DNA from: Acidobacteriota bacterium | GTDB lineage: Bacteria > Acidobacteriota > Aminicenantia > Aminicenantales > Saccharicenantaceae | Length of the DNA stretch: 64,000 bases | Assembly (NCBI GenBank): GCA_029569255.1 | Contig: JAKQUO010000008.1 | Span: forward strand, 62,001-126,000 | Direction of reading: 5' to 3' | Shown here: positions 19,961-29,374 of the stretch, piece by piece | Layout of the letters: every line of letters starts with the position of its first letter | How positions within the stretch are numbered: the stretch's first letter is position 1 | The notes under the pieces: generated by a model | Database searches by the model: none | Seen by the model: only the letters and a program-made list of their open reading frames with translations | What the model was told of the DNA's origin: nothing | Translations under genes and position numbers: made by a program

Positions 19961-21280
19961 TTAGATGTCGAAGACGATGAGCCCGGTCTTGAGGCGGACC
20001 TGCTCGCGGACGGCGTCCTTGGAGATGCGGTTCTCCTTTTCCGCCTTGACGGCCCGGAAGAGCTCGTAGGTCGTGACGAGCCCGTTGCCGTCCTTCTGGG
20101 CCTCCTCGATCTGGCCGGCCGAGAAGGGGTTGGCCCGGGCCTTGGGGTCGACGGCCGAGAAATAGTTGCCGACGAGGACCGCCTTCATGCGGGTGTTGTC
20201 GAACTCCTGCATCCGGCGGCCCTTGTACTTCTGGAGCAGGAGGCACTCGTCGTCGGTGGCCCAGTTCTTGCCGGCCCGGACGAGGACGAGGGCCACCTCG
20301 CCCTTGCGGATGGCGGCCTCGACCGGCATGTCGCCGGGCTCGATGAGCCAGGCGTCCTCTTCCTTGCTGCGGATGACCTTTTTCCAGTATTCGTCGACGT
20401 CGACGACCCGGCCCCAGCCGAGGTAGCGGAAGGCGTCGACGACGGCCCTCTTGAGCTCCGCGCCCTCCCCCTTGAGGAGGTGGAGGAAAGACCCGTGGCC
20501 GCCGGCCTTCATCTCCCGGATCCGCCGGTCGTAGCCGGCCAGGGCCTCCTCGAACCGTCTCTTCTCTTCCTCCCGCCGGGCGAGCAGGGCCACGAGCTCG
20601 GGGAACGCGTAGTCCACGCTCTCGGACCAGTCAGCCGCCGCGTCCCTGGCCGGCTCGCCGCCGAACCAGAGCTTGTCCTTCAGGATGTGGTCCGCGACCT
20701 CGACGTTCTTCTCCCCGAACGAGGGCAGGATGACGACGCTGCCCTTCCCGATCCGGACGGCCGCCGCCGCCGGGGCGCCGTCGGCCGTCTTGGCCAGCAG
20801 CTCGATCGTCCCGTCGGACGCCGCGTCTTTCTCCCAGACGCCTTCGGCCGGGGTCTCGTCGTAGAGGCGGAACGCCTTGGCGATGTAGGGCTTGAAGCGC
20901 TCGAAGGGGACGTGGAAGAGGGCCCGGGGGTTGAAGACGACGGCGTCGCCGCGGCCGCCGTCCCGGATCACGAGCCCGGCCAGGGGGCCGACGATGTTCG
21001 TCAGCTGGTGCGTCGCGCCCCCGCCCACGAAGCAGACGACCCGGAGGCCGCCCCGGACCCGGTCCAGGAGGGCCTGGTGGAGTCCGGCGTGAAGGTCGGC
21101 CCGGCCGGCCCCGGCCTCGCCGGCGACCCGATAGAAAACGGCCTCGCTCGCGCCCGGCAGGTCCAGGGGCTCGTCGCGGCCCGTCGCCCAGCCCGTCGAC
21201 CGGGCCTCGACGTCGTATTCCAAGGCCGCGAAGCGGTCCCGGTCGGCCTGGCCGAAATCGACCAACATGATCTTGGGCAT
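19961..21280 (-). CDS. uncharacterised protein; GATase-like N-terminus plus nuclease-fold-like C-terminus
   Basis: MPKIMLVDFGQADRDRF...GGLRVVCFVGGGATHQL; C-terminus SFLHLLKGEGAELKRAVVDAFRYLGW...VEAAIRKGEVALVLVRAG. Confidence 0.6.
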   Translation of the reverse strand: MPKIMLVDFGQADRDRFAALEYDVEARSTGWATGRDEPLDLPGASEAVFYRVAGEAGAGRADLHAGLHQALLDRVRGGLRVVCFVGGGATHQLTNIVGPLAGLVIRDGGRGDAVVFNPRALFHVPFERFKPYIAKAFRLYDETPAEGVWEKDAASDGTIELLAKTADGAPAAAAVRIGKGSVVILPSFGEKNVEVADHILKDKLWFGGEPARDAAADWSESVDYAFPELVALLARREEEKRRFEEALAGYDRRIREMKAGGHGSFLHLLKGEGAELKRAVVDAFRYLGWGRVVDVDEYWKKVIRSKEEDAWLIEPGDMPVEAAIRKGEVALVLVRAGKNWATDDECLLLQKYKGRRMQEFDNTRMKAVLVGNYFSAVDPKARANPFSAGQIEEAQKDGNGLVTTYELFRAVKAEKENRISKDAVREQVRLKTGLIVFDI

Positions 21281-21541
21281 GAACCGGCTCCTTGTCCGTT
21301 GTCCGCCCTATCATCGGGCTAATCGCGGCCACCGTCAATCACCCCTGAGGGTGAACCCCTGCGGGAAATCGCCGTCCCGGCCGCGCGGGCCCTCCGCCCC
21401 CGTAGGGTTCGCCGGCCGCCGCGCCGCGTCCGCTCCCCCTCGCCCGCGGTGAGGCCCCCGGCCAGAATATCACCCCCCCTTCCATTCCTCGGGGGGATGG
21501 CCGGGCCCGCCCGGCCCGGCGACAATGCCGGCGAGGCCATC

Positions 21542-23875
21542 ATGCGCATCTTCGGACGCTCCGGCCCGGCCCCCGCTCCGGTCAAGGTCCAGGACGGCGG
21601 CGTCCCGCCGCCCGGCCCGGCCGTCGGGACCGAGGCCAAGCCCTACAAGCCGCCTTACATCAACGAGCGGAAGAAATTCGATCTCATCATCGCCGCCTCG
21701 GGCCAGATCTTCTACGATTACGACCTGCTCACGGGGGACATCCTCTGGAGCGGCAGCCTCGAGCAGGTCCTGGGCTACGAGGCCCACGAGATGGGCGGCA
21801 TCGCCGAATGGGCCGAGCGCATCCATCCCGAGGACCGCGACGAGGCCCTGCGGCTCCTCGACGCGGCCGAGAAGGACCGGACGACCTACGATGTCGAATA
21901 CCGCTTCCGGCTCAGGAACGGCGGCTACCGCTGGCTCCACGACCGCGGCTCCTTCGTGATCGAGGACGACCGGAACCTGCGCCGCATGATCGGCATGATG
22001 CAGGACATCCACGACCGGAAACAGGCCGAGATCCTCCAGAACGCGGTCTACCGGATCGCCCAGGCCGCCGACGTCGCGGCCGGGACGCGCGACCTGTTCG
22101 GCCTGGTCCATGGGATCATCGGCACGGTCATGCCGGCCGCGAACTTCTACATCGCCCTCTACGACGCCGCCCAGGACCTCATCAGCTTCCCCTACTTCGT
22201 CGACGAGGAGGATACGCCGCCCGAGTCCGTCAAGCCCCGCAAGGGGCTGACCGAGTACGTCATCCGGAACGGCCGGCCGCTCCTCTGCGACGAGGCGACC
22301 GACCGGGAGCTGCGCGGCCGCGGCGAGGTCGAGGTCATCGGCGCGCCGTCGGCGATCTGGCTCGGCGTGCCCCTCATCGTCGACGGCAAGACGACCGGGG
22401 CCATGGTCGTCCAGCACTACTCCAACCCGGCCGCCTACGGCCCGCGGGAGCTGCGGATGCTCGAGTACGTCTCGTCCCAGGTCGCCCGGTCGATCGAGCG
22501 GAAGCAGGCCGAAGAGGCCCTGCGCCGGAGCGAGCAGGGCCTGTCGATGCATTTCCAGAAGACGCCGCTGGCCGTCATCGAGTTCGACACCGATTTCCGG
22601 GTCCGCCAATGGAACCCCGCCGCCGAACGGATCTTCGGCTGGACGGCCGAGGAGGCCTTCGGCCGCGACGTCTCCTTCATCCTGCCGGACGATTTCAAAG
22701 GCCTGGCCCGGGAGATCTGGGCCGCCCTCATGGCCAACCGGGGCGGCGACCGGAGCGCCAACAAGAACGTCACCAAGGACGGGCGGGCCATCTTCTGCGA
22801 GTGGTACAACACCCCGCTCATCGATTCCGCGGGGACGGTCATCGGGGTGGCCTCCCTGGCCCAGGACGTCACCGAGCGGATACGGGCGGAGAGCGCCCTG
22901 CGCGACAGCGAGGAGCTCTACCGCCGGCTGATCGCGGCGATCCCCGACATGATCATCCGGACGGACCTGGCCGGGAACATCGTCTTCGCCAACGACGTCG
23001 CCGCCCGGCTGAACGGGGACGGCGATCCCCAGGCGCTCGTCGGCCGGAACGCCTTCGATTTCATCGTTCCCGAGGACCGCGAAAGGGCCGCCCTGGCCAT
23101 CCGCAGCCTGTTCGACAAGAAGGTCGGGCCCCAGGAGATCCGCCTGGCCCTCTCGACCGGGGACATCGTCCCGTTCGAGATCGACGGGTCCGCCCTCCGC
23201 GACCCCGAGGGAGCGCCTTACGGCATCGTCTACCTCTGCCGGAACATCGCCGAGCGGAAGCGGGCCGAGGCCGACCTCCGCGAGGGCCTGGCCAAGCTGC
23301 GCTCGACCCTGAAGGCCTCGATCGATTCGCTGGCCTCGGCCATCGAGATGAGGGACCCCTACACGGCCGGCCACCAGGAGCGGGTCACCGATCTCGCCCG
23401 GGCCATCGCCCTGGAGATGGGCCTGGCCGAGGAGCGGGTGGAGGCCATCGAGATCGCCGGCGCCATCCACGACATCGGCAAGCTCTACGTCCCGGCCGAG
23501 ATCCTGAGCAAGCCGACCAAGCTGACCGATATCGAATACGCGCTGATCAAGATGCACGCCCAGGCCGGCTTCACCATCCTGAGCAAGATCGACTTCCCCT
23601 GGCCGATCGCCCGGATCGTCCACGAGCACCACGAGCTCGTCAACGGCTCGGGTTATCCCCAGGGCCTCTCGGGCAAGGACATCCTCCTCGAGGCCCGGAT
23701 CATCTGCGTCGCCGACGTCGTCGAGGCCATGTCCTCCCATCGTCCCTACCGGCCGGCCCTGGGCATCGCGGCCGCGCTGGACGAGATCACGCAGAAGCGG
23801 GGCATCCTCTACGACCGCGAGGTCGTCGACGCCTGCCTGCGTCTCTTCCGCGACAAGGGCTTCAAGCTCGATTGA
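21542..23875 (+). CDS. PAS-GAF-PAS-PAS-HD-GYP signalling protein
   Basis: PAS/PAC repeats, GAF region, C-terminal RDPYTAGHQERV...IHDIGKLYVPAEIL...HHELVNGSGYPQGL. Confidence 0.9.
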   Translation: MRIFGRSGPAPAPVKVQDGGVPPPGPAVGTEAKPYKPPYINERKKFDLIIAASGQIFYDYDLLTGDILWSGSLEQVLGYEAHEMGGIAEWAERIHPEDRDEALRLLDAAEKDRTTYDVEYRFRLRNGGYRWLHDRGSFVIEDDRNLRRMIGMMQDIHDRKQAEILQNAVYRIAQAADVAAGTRDLFGLVHGIIGTVMPAANFYIALYDAAQDLISFPYFVDEEDTPPESVKPRKGLTEYVIRNGRPLLCDEATDRELRGRGEVEVIGAPSAIWLGVPLIVDGKTTGAMVVQHYSNPAAYGPRELRMLEYVSSQVARSIERKQAEEALRRSEQGLSMHFQKTPLAVIEFDTDFRVRQWNPAAERIFGWTAEEAFGRDVSFILPDDFKGLAREIWAALMANRGGDRSANKNVTKDGRAIFCEWYNTPLIDSAGTVIGVASLAQDVTERIRAESALRDSEELYRRLIAAIPDMIIRTDLAGNIVFANDVAARLNGDGDPQALVGRNAFDFIVPEDRERAALAIRSLFDKKVGPQEIRLALSTGDIVPFEIDGSALRDPEGAPYGIVYLCRNIAERKRAEADLREGLAKLRSTLKASIDSLASAIEMRDPYTAGHQERVTDLARAIALEMGLAEERVEAIEIAGAIHDIGKLYVPAEILSKPTKLTDIEYALIKMHAQAGFTILSKIDFPWPIARIVHEHHELVNGSGYPQGLSGKDILLEARIICVADVVEAMSSHRPYRPALGIAAALDEITQKRGILYDREVVDACLRLFRDKGFKLD

Positions 23876-23931
23876 CCGCGGGCCCCCGGCCCTTGAATTC
23901 TCCGCCCTCGTTGGATTACGATGCGGACGCG

Positions 23932-25068
23932 ATGAACAACGCCTTCGGGCTCCTGGCGAGAGCGTCCCCCCTCCTGGCCCTGCCCCTCCTCCTGGCCGGG
24001 CTTGCCGGGGCGAGTCCCGCGAGACCGGCCCAGCTCGTCGACGCCCTCCTCAAGGGCCTCGGCGGGGAGCGGGAGCCGGGGGTCGCCGTGATGGTCCTCC
24101 AGGACAGCGAGGTCGTCTATCTCGGCGCCCGGGGCGTCGCCGACATGCAGGCCATGCGCCCCATCGACAGCCGGACGAACTTCCGGCTCGCCTCCCTGAC
24201 GAAGCCATTCACCGCGGCGGCCGTCATGCTCCTGGTCCGGGACGGCAAGCTCCGTTACGAGGACCGGCTGACCGACCTTCTCCCCGGCTTCCCCGACTAC
24301 GGGAGGGACATCACCGTGCGCCACCTCCTCGAGCACACCTCGGGCCTGCCCGACTACGAGGACTTCATGCCCGAGCCGGACCCGCGGCGGCCGGTCGAGG
24401 CGGGCCAGATCGACGACGCCGGGGTCCTCGAGATCCTGAAGGCCCGCAAGGGCGCCTGGTTCGTCCCCGGAACGCTCTGGAGGTACAGCAACTCGGGCTA
24501 CGTCGTGCTCGGCCTCATCGTGGCCAGGGTCTCCGGCCGGCCCTTCCCCGCCTTCCTCAAGGAGAGGATCTTCCTGCCCCTCAAGATGACCGGGACCGTG
24601 GCCCACGTCCGCGGCAAGTCGGTCGTCGCCGACCGGGCCTTCGGCTACGCCAAGGACGCCGGGCGCTGGCGCTTCGCCGACCAGAGCCCGACCTCGGCGA
24701 CGCTCGGCGACGGCGGGGTCTACTCGTCCCTCGCCAACCTGTCGCTGTGGGACGAGGCCCTGCGGCGTCACCTCCTCCTCACCGAAGAGGAGATGCGGCC
24801 CGCCCTGAAGCCGGTGCGCGTCCCCGGCCGGGGCCCGACCGGGCCGGACGGGAAGCCGGCCGACTACGGCTTCGGCTGGTTCCTCGACGCCTGGCAGGGC
24901 CATCCCCGCATGTGGCACTACGGCGAGACGTCGGGCTTCCGGACGGCCATCCACCGGTTCACCGAAGACGGCCTCACGGTGATCGTCCTGGCCAACCGGG
25001 CGGACGTCGACGCCTCGGCCCTGGCCGTCAGGATCGCGGGGCTCTATCTCGGCGGGAAAAAGCGGTAG
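23932..25068 (+). CDS. serine hydrolase, class C beta-lactamase family
   Basis: Signal peptide; FRLASLTKPFTAAAV (SxxK), YSNSGYVVLG (YxN). Confidence 0.88.
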   Translation: MNNAFGLLARASPLLALPLLLAGLAGASPARPAQLVDALLKGLGGEREPGVAVMVLQDSEVVYLGARGVADMQAMRPIDSRTNFRLASLTKPFTAAAVMLLVRDGKLRYEDRLTDLLPGFPDYGRDITVRHLLEHTSGLPDYEDFMPEPDPRRPVEAGQIDDAGVLEILKARKGAWFVPGTLWRYSNSGYVVLGLIVARVSGRPFPAFLKERIFLPLKMTGTVAHVRGKSVVADRAFGYAKDAGRWRFADQSPTSATLGDGGVYSSLANLSLWDEALRRHLLLTEEEMRPALKPVRVPGRGPTGPDGKPADYGFGWFLDAWQGHPRMWHYGETSGFRTAIHRFTEDGLTVIVLANRADVDASALAVRIAGLYLGGKKR

Positions 25069-25079
25069 GGGGAGCGGGG

Positions 25080-25442
25080 TCAGGCGACGGTGGTCGGGAT
25101 GCCGTCGTTCCGGCCGTAGAGGTGGCGGATCAGCGTGAGCACGGCCTGGGACGTCAGGCGCAGGAACTCGACCCCGATCTCGTGGAGGTCGCCGTCCGGC
25201 CGCGGCCGGTTCCACTTGACCTCGCCCTCGAGGTTGACGAACTGGGCGGTCCCGGCGAGGTCGAGCCGGATGCGGATGACCGTCCCGACGGGGTAGCTCT
25301 TCGAGGTCACGACGCGGGCCCCGCCCGTGGACAGATCGAACGTGTGGGCGGCGATGCCGGCGCCCTGGACCTTGTCCGCGGCCGTCCGGATGAGGACCTC
25401 GTTCCGTTCAACGAACCTTTTCCGCCTGCGGCGCTCGAACAT
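25080..25442 (-). CDS. PilZ domain protein
   Basis: RRRRKRFVERNEVLI...AHTFDLSTGGARV: RxxxR and D/NxSxGG motifs. Confidence 0.88.
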   Translation of the reverse strand: MFERRRRKRFVERNEVLIRTAADKVQGAGIAAHTFDLSTGGARVVTSKSYPVGTVIRIRLDLAGTAQFVNLEGEVKWNRPRPDGDLHEIGVEFLRLTSQAVLTLIRHLYGRNDGIPTTVA

Positions 25443-25600
25443 GTCCGGCTCCTTGGGTCGTGTCGCTCGTCCGCCCCGATTCTCGCCCCGCCGCCCCGGA
25501 GCGGCAATCCCCCCCGGCGGTGATTCGGACGGTGATTTCCCACCCCCGGCCCGGCGCGTTGACCGGCCCGCGGGCCGATGCTATCCTGGAGGCGGCGGCC

Positions 25601-26461
25601 ATGGATGCGGCGAAGCGTTGGGCCTTGATCCTCATGGGCGGCGGCGCCCGGGGGCTGGCCCACGTCGGCGTCCTGCGCGTCCTCGAAAAGAACGGCCTGA
25701 CGCCGGCGATCGTCACCGGGACGTCGATGGGCGCCATCGTCGGCGGCTGCTACGCGGCCGGGGTCACGGCGGAGACGCTGACCGGCTGGCTGGGCGGCCT
25801 GAGCGCCGACGACTTCGGCCGCAAGGGGGGGGCGGCCGGGCTTTTCAAGCGCCCCAAGAACCTCTTCGAGTACGTGCTCGTCACGAACTACAAGAACAGG
25901 TTCTTCGGCAAGTTCGGCCGGGACAAGGGCGACGCCATCGAGGCCACCCTCAAGAGCTTCGTCGGCGAGGCCCGCATCGAGGACCTGCCGGTCCGGTTCG
26001 CCTGCAACGCCGTCGACCTGGTCTCGGGCCGCGAGGTCCTGTTCACGGCCGGGCCTCTCTACAAGGCGCTCCGGGCGACGATGTCCCTGCCGCTCGTCTT
26101 CGCGCCGGTCAGGATGGGCGGGATGCTCCTGCTCGACGGCGGCATCGTCAACAGCGCGCCGGTCGAAGCGGCCCGGGCGATGGGCGCCGAGGTCGCGGTC
26201 CTCGTGGACATCCACAGGCCGCTCAAGCGGCTGCCGGCCGCCCGGATCAAGGGCCCCCTCCAGGTCGTCCAGCGGACGATCGAGGTGGCCTCGGCCGCCT
26301 CCTTCGAGGAGAGGGCCCGGGCGGCCGACTTCGTCATCCGGGTCCCCGTCGACCTGGGGATCCTCGAGTTCTCCGAGACCCGGAGGATCGCCAGGAAGGG
26401 CGAACGGGCCGCCGCCGCGGCGCTCCCCGCTCTCCGGGAGGCGGTCGGCGCGGAGCCCTGA
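25601..26461 (+). CDS. patatin-like phospholipase
   Basis: LILMGGGARGLAHVGVLRVLEKNGLTPAIVTGTSMGAIVGG (GxSxG) and DGGIVNSAPV. Confidence 0.9.
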   Translation: MDAAKRWALILMGGGARGLAHVGVLRVLEKNGLTPAIVTGTSMGAIVGGCYAAGVTAETLTGWLGGLSADDFGRKGGAAGLFKRPKNLFEYVLVTNYKNRFFGKFGRDKGDAIEATLKSFVGEARIEDLPVRFACNAVDLVSGREVLFTAGPLYKALRATMSLPLVFAPVRMGGMLLLDGGIVNSAPVEAARAMGAEVAVLVDIHRPLKRLPAARIKGPLQVVQRTIEVASAASFEERARAADFVIRVPVDLGILEFSETRRIARKGERAAAAALPALREAVGAEP

Positions 26462-26509
26462 CGCCGCCCGGCCCGAAGGGGCCGCGGCGCCCTCCCCCCG
26501 GCCGCCCGG

Positions 26510-27472
26510 TCAGTACCAGTCGGCGAAGATGAAGCCGACGCCGATGCGATGGACCCGGTGGCTGAAGTCGAGCAGGCTCTCGCCGTACCCCTGGAAGTAC
26601 TGGACGTAGCCGGCGATATTCTCGAACAACGGGAAGCTCCACTCGATCTGGACGGCCCCGCGGTTCTCCTTGAAGTCCAGGTTGTCGCGGAGCATGACGC
26701 CGAAGCGGTGCCGCTTCAGGAAATAGTAGCCCCAGACCTCGCCGTGGCCGAGGTAATTGGTGATGCCGGGGTTGTCGTCGTCGATGTCGTCGAACCGGTA
26801 CCAGGCCTTGAGGAGCAGCGAGAAGCGGCCGCGCTCGAGGCCGGCGTTGACCACGGCCCGGTCCCAGCTCCGGGACAGCGGCTCCGACTGGCCGTTGGAC
26901 TGGTGGTTGAAGCCGGCCTGGACGAAGCGCAGGTTCAGCCCGAAAAGGTCGAGGCGCGTGCCGAGGGTGAGCAGGAGCTCGGGCTCGTAGTTGGTGTCCC
27001 GGAACGGCGAGCTGTCGTCGAAGTTGTAGAGCTGCCAGAAAGACCGTTGAGTGTAACCCGCCCAGAGGACCAGGTTCCGGCCGAAGATGTCCCGCCACAG
27101 CCGGGCCTTGAAGCTCAGCTGGAAGGTCGCCTCCGGCTTGACCAGGGTCTTGGCCGGGTCGGCCTCCTGGAGGGGGGCCGGGTTGGGGCTGGTGTTGTAC
27201 GAGAAGGCCAGGGCGTAGTTGGACCGGTGGAAGGTGATCCCGGGCTTGGAGGCGCGGGTCTCCGGATCGAGCTGCCAGAGCTCGGTGAAGTAGGAAGGCC
27301 TGGTCCCGGGTTCGGGCTTGACGGCGGATGCGGTCTGGTCAGGCGCTTTCGGCCCGTCCCCCGGCGCGGCCATGAGGAGGCCGGCCCATAAGAACGGCAG
27401 GACGAGGAAGAGGAGCGGACGTGTGAGCCGTGGACGGGAATGACGGGACACGCGGAACCTGCCTTTCACCAT
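26510..27472 (-). CDS. pldA: outer membrane phospholipase A (OMPLA)
   Basis: AGFNHQSNGQSEPLSRSWDR catalytic His/Ser region and beta-barrel C-terminus. Confidence 0.88.
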   Translation of the reverse strand: MVKGRFRVSRHSRPRLTRPLLFLVLPFLWAGLLMAAPGDGPKAPDQTASAVKPEPGTRPSYFTELWQLDPETRASKPGITFHRSNYALAFSYNTSPNPAPLQEADPAKTLVKPEATFQLSFKARLWRDIFGRNLVLWAGYTQRSFWQLYNFDDSSPFRDTNYEPELLLTLGTRLDLFGLNLRFVQAGFNHQSNGQSEPLSRSWDRAVVNAGLERGRFSLLLKAWYRFDDIDDDNPGITNYLGHGEVWGYYFLKRHRFGVMLRDNLDFKENRGAVQIEWSFPLFENIAGYVQYFQGYGESLLDFSHRVHRIGVGFIFADWY

Positions 27473-27497
27473 GACGGCGGACTCGCGACTTACGGGT

Positions 27498-27527
27498 TTT
27501 ATATGACCGGTCCCGGCGGGCTGTCAA
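27498..27527 (-). promoter_or_regulatory. sigma70-type promoter upstream of pldA
   Basis: Minus strand TTGACA-18 nt-TATAAA. Confidence 0.6.
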
Positions 27528-27615
27528 GCGCCGCGACGCGGAAAGCGCCGAGCCCCGCCGAACCCCGGCGCAAGGCGCCGAAAGGGAACAGGCCGAGTCC
27601 GGGGGGAAGAGGCAA

Positions 27616-27690
27616 TGCCCCTGGCCTGACTCGAACAGGCGACAAACAGATTAGGAATCTGCTGCTCTATCCATACTGAGCTACAGGGGC
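27616..27690 (-). tRNA. tRNA-Arg (anticodon CCT)
   Basis: Minus strand: acceptor GCCCCTG/CAGGGGC, D-arm GCTC..GAGC, anticodon arm GCAGA-TTCCTAA-TCTGT, T-arm GCCTG-TTCGAGT-CAGGC, discriminator A; no encoded CCA. Confidence 0.93.
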
Positions 27691-27711
27691 ACTCAGGGAA
27701 GAAGCGGGCTT

Positions 27712-27740
27712 ACTATAGCCGAATCAACCCCCCTTTTCAA
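27712..27740 (-). promoter_or_regulatory. sigma70-type promoter of tRNA-Arg
   Basis: Minus strand TTGAAA-17 nt-TATAGT, ~22 nt before the tRNA 5' end. Confidence 0.65.
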
Positions 27741-27838
27741 TGAGACGCGAGGGCGTCGGACGGGGCGCGCCCGGCATTCGCGCCTGGCCCGAGCGGGCAT
27801 AATCGTCAAGCAAGGACGCAGGGACGGCCCGGAAGGCC

Positions 27839-28684
27839 TCAGGGAGCCCTTCTTCTCGGGGGACGCTGGCAGCGGGGGCAGAAATGGCTCGAGCGGCCGC
27901 CGACGCGCTTCATCCGGATGGGGGTGCCGCAGACAAGGCAGGGCTCTCCCGCCCGACCGTAGACCTTGTGGTCGAACTGAAAGCCGCCGGCGTTGCCGTC
28001 GGCGTCGCGATAACCCGAGTCCGCAAGCGTCGAGCCGCCGGCCTCGACGGCCGCGGCCAGGATCCTGCGCATGGCGCGGAAGAGCCGCTCGACGGCCTCG
28101 GGCCCGAGCGACGAGGCGGGCGTCTCCGGGTGGACCCGGGCCCCGAAGAGCGTCTCGTCGGCGTAGATGTTGCCGACGCCGGCAATCCGCCTCTGGTCGA
28201 GGAGCAGGCTCTTGACGCGGCCCTTGCGGGCCTTGATGATCGCCGCGAATCCGGGCAGGCCGACCTCGAGCGGCTCGGGGCCGAGCGCCGCGAGCTCGGC
28301 GCAGGCCCGCTCCGGCTCGCCCTCGAGGCAGAGCAGGAAGCCGAACTTGCGGACGTCGCGGAAGCGCAGCTCGTCGCGGCCGTCCTCGAAGCGGACGACC
28401 AGCCGGATGTGCTTGTCGCGGGGCGAGCCCTCGGCGGCGAACAGGAACTGCCCCGTCATCTTGAGGTGGAAGACGAGCGTCCGGCCGCCCTCGCACTCGA
28501 CGAGGAGCATCTTCCCCCGGCGCCGGACCCGGACGACCCGCCGCCCGCGCAGCGCCTCGAGCCCTTTGCGGCCGCCTCGCCGGAGCAGGGGCCGGTAGAG
28601 GAGCTCCACCCCGGCGATCCGGCGTCCCGCGACCCGGGGCGCCAGCGACCGGGCGATCGTCTCGACCTCGGGCAGCTCGGGCAT
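27839..28684 (-). CDS. mutM: formamidopyrimidine-DNA glycosylase
   Basis: MPELPEVETIARSL N-terminus, C-terminal CLVCGTPI...SHFCPRCQ zinc finger. Confidence 0.95.
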   Translation of the reverse strand: MPELPEVETIARSLAPRVAGRRIAGVELLYRPLLRRGGRKGLEALRGRRVVRVRRRGKMLLVECEGGRTLVFHLKMTGQFLFAAEGSPRDKHIRLVVRFEDGRDELRFRDVRKFGFLLCLEGEPERACAELAALGPEPLEVGLPGFAAIIKARKGRVKSLLLDQRRIAGVGNIYADETLFGARVHPETPASSLGPEAVERLFRAMRRILAAAVEAGGSTLADSGYRDADGNAGGFQFDHKVYGRAGEPCLVCGTPIRMKRVGGRSSHFCPRCQRPPRRRAP

Positions 28685-28708
28685 AGCGATATTCTAGCAC
28701 GGGAAATC

Positions 28709-28739
28709 GGGGACACGTGCCGAGGCGGGACATGTCCCC
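28709..28739. repeat. family B single hairpin B2
   Basis: GGGGACACGTGCCG-AGG-CGGGACATGTCCCC. Confidence 0.85.
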
Positions 28740-28776
28740 TTGATTTGCCCGGGCCATTCGACTAAGATGCGGGTTA

Positions 28777-29193
28777 ATGAAACTCAAAGGCGTCGTCGCC
28801 CTCGTCCTGGGCTGGGCCGTCCCCGGCCTGGGCCATGCCGTACAGAAGAAGTACCTCCGGGCCGCCCTCTTCTTCGTCTCCATCTTCGCCATGACCGGGA
28901 TCGGGCTGGCCATGGGCGGCAAGGTCTACCCGATGTACCTCGAGCCGCCCCGGACGGCGTTCCAGGTCGTCCTCAACCTGTTCAAGAAGGAGAACCCGCT
29001 GACCATCCTGGCCTTCTTCGCCGACCTCGGCAACGGCCTGTTCTACGCCCTGTCGCGCCTGTTCGCCTGGGGCGGCGGCCAGCTCGAACGGGCCACCTTC
29101 GAGTTCGGCACGGCCTACATCGCCGGGGCGGGCCTGCTGAACTTCCTCGTCGCCATCGACGCCTACGACATCGGCGCGGGAAAGAAGAAATGA
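28777..29193 (+). CDS. small membrane protein (DUF6677-like)
   Basis: MKLKGVVALVLGWAVPGLGHAVQKKYLRAALFF...; TM helices. Confidence 0.7.
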   Translation: MKLKGVVALVLGWAVPGLGHAVQKKYLRAALFFVSIFAMTGIGLAMGGKVYPMYLEPPRTAFQVVLNLFKKENPLTILAFFADLGNGLFYALSRLFAWGGGQLERATFEFGTAYIAGAGLLNFLVAIDAYDIGAGKKK

Positions 29194-29372
29194 TCCTCGA
29201 GAGCCACCTCCTGTCGATGGCCGTCTACGCGTCCTTCGTCGCCCTGGTCCTGGCCCTCGTCCGCCGCGACGGGGTCAAGGCCCGCCTCCGCTACGGCCTG
29301 CTCCTCTTCGCCGTCATGACCGTCGGGGCCCTGGCCTTCGGGTGGTTCATGTTCCTGTTCATCAAGAAATAG
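29190..29372 (+). CDS. small two-TM membrane protein
   Basis: ATG overlaps previous stop; MILESHLLSMAVYASFVALVLALVRRDGVKARLRYGLLLFAVMTVGALAFGWFMFLFIKK. Confidence 0.6.
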   Translation: MILESHLLSMAVYASFVALVLALVRRDGVKARLRYGLLLFAVMTVGALAFGWFMFLFIKK

Positions 29373-29374
29373 GC

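Noticed and set aside
17960-21322. 1120-aa plus-strand ORF, and similar long antisense ORFs (32852..36334 -, 44129..47299 +, 47318..49975 -, 21470..23740 -)
   Set aside because: Low-complexity, Asp/Gly/Arg/Pro-rich translations opposite well-supported genes; an expected artefact of very high GC3.
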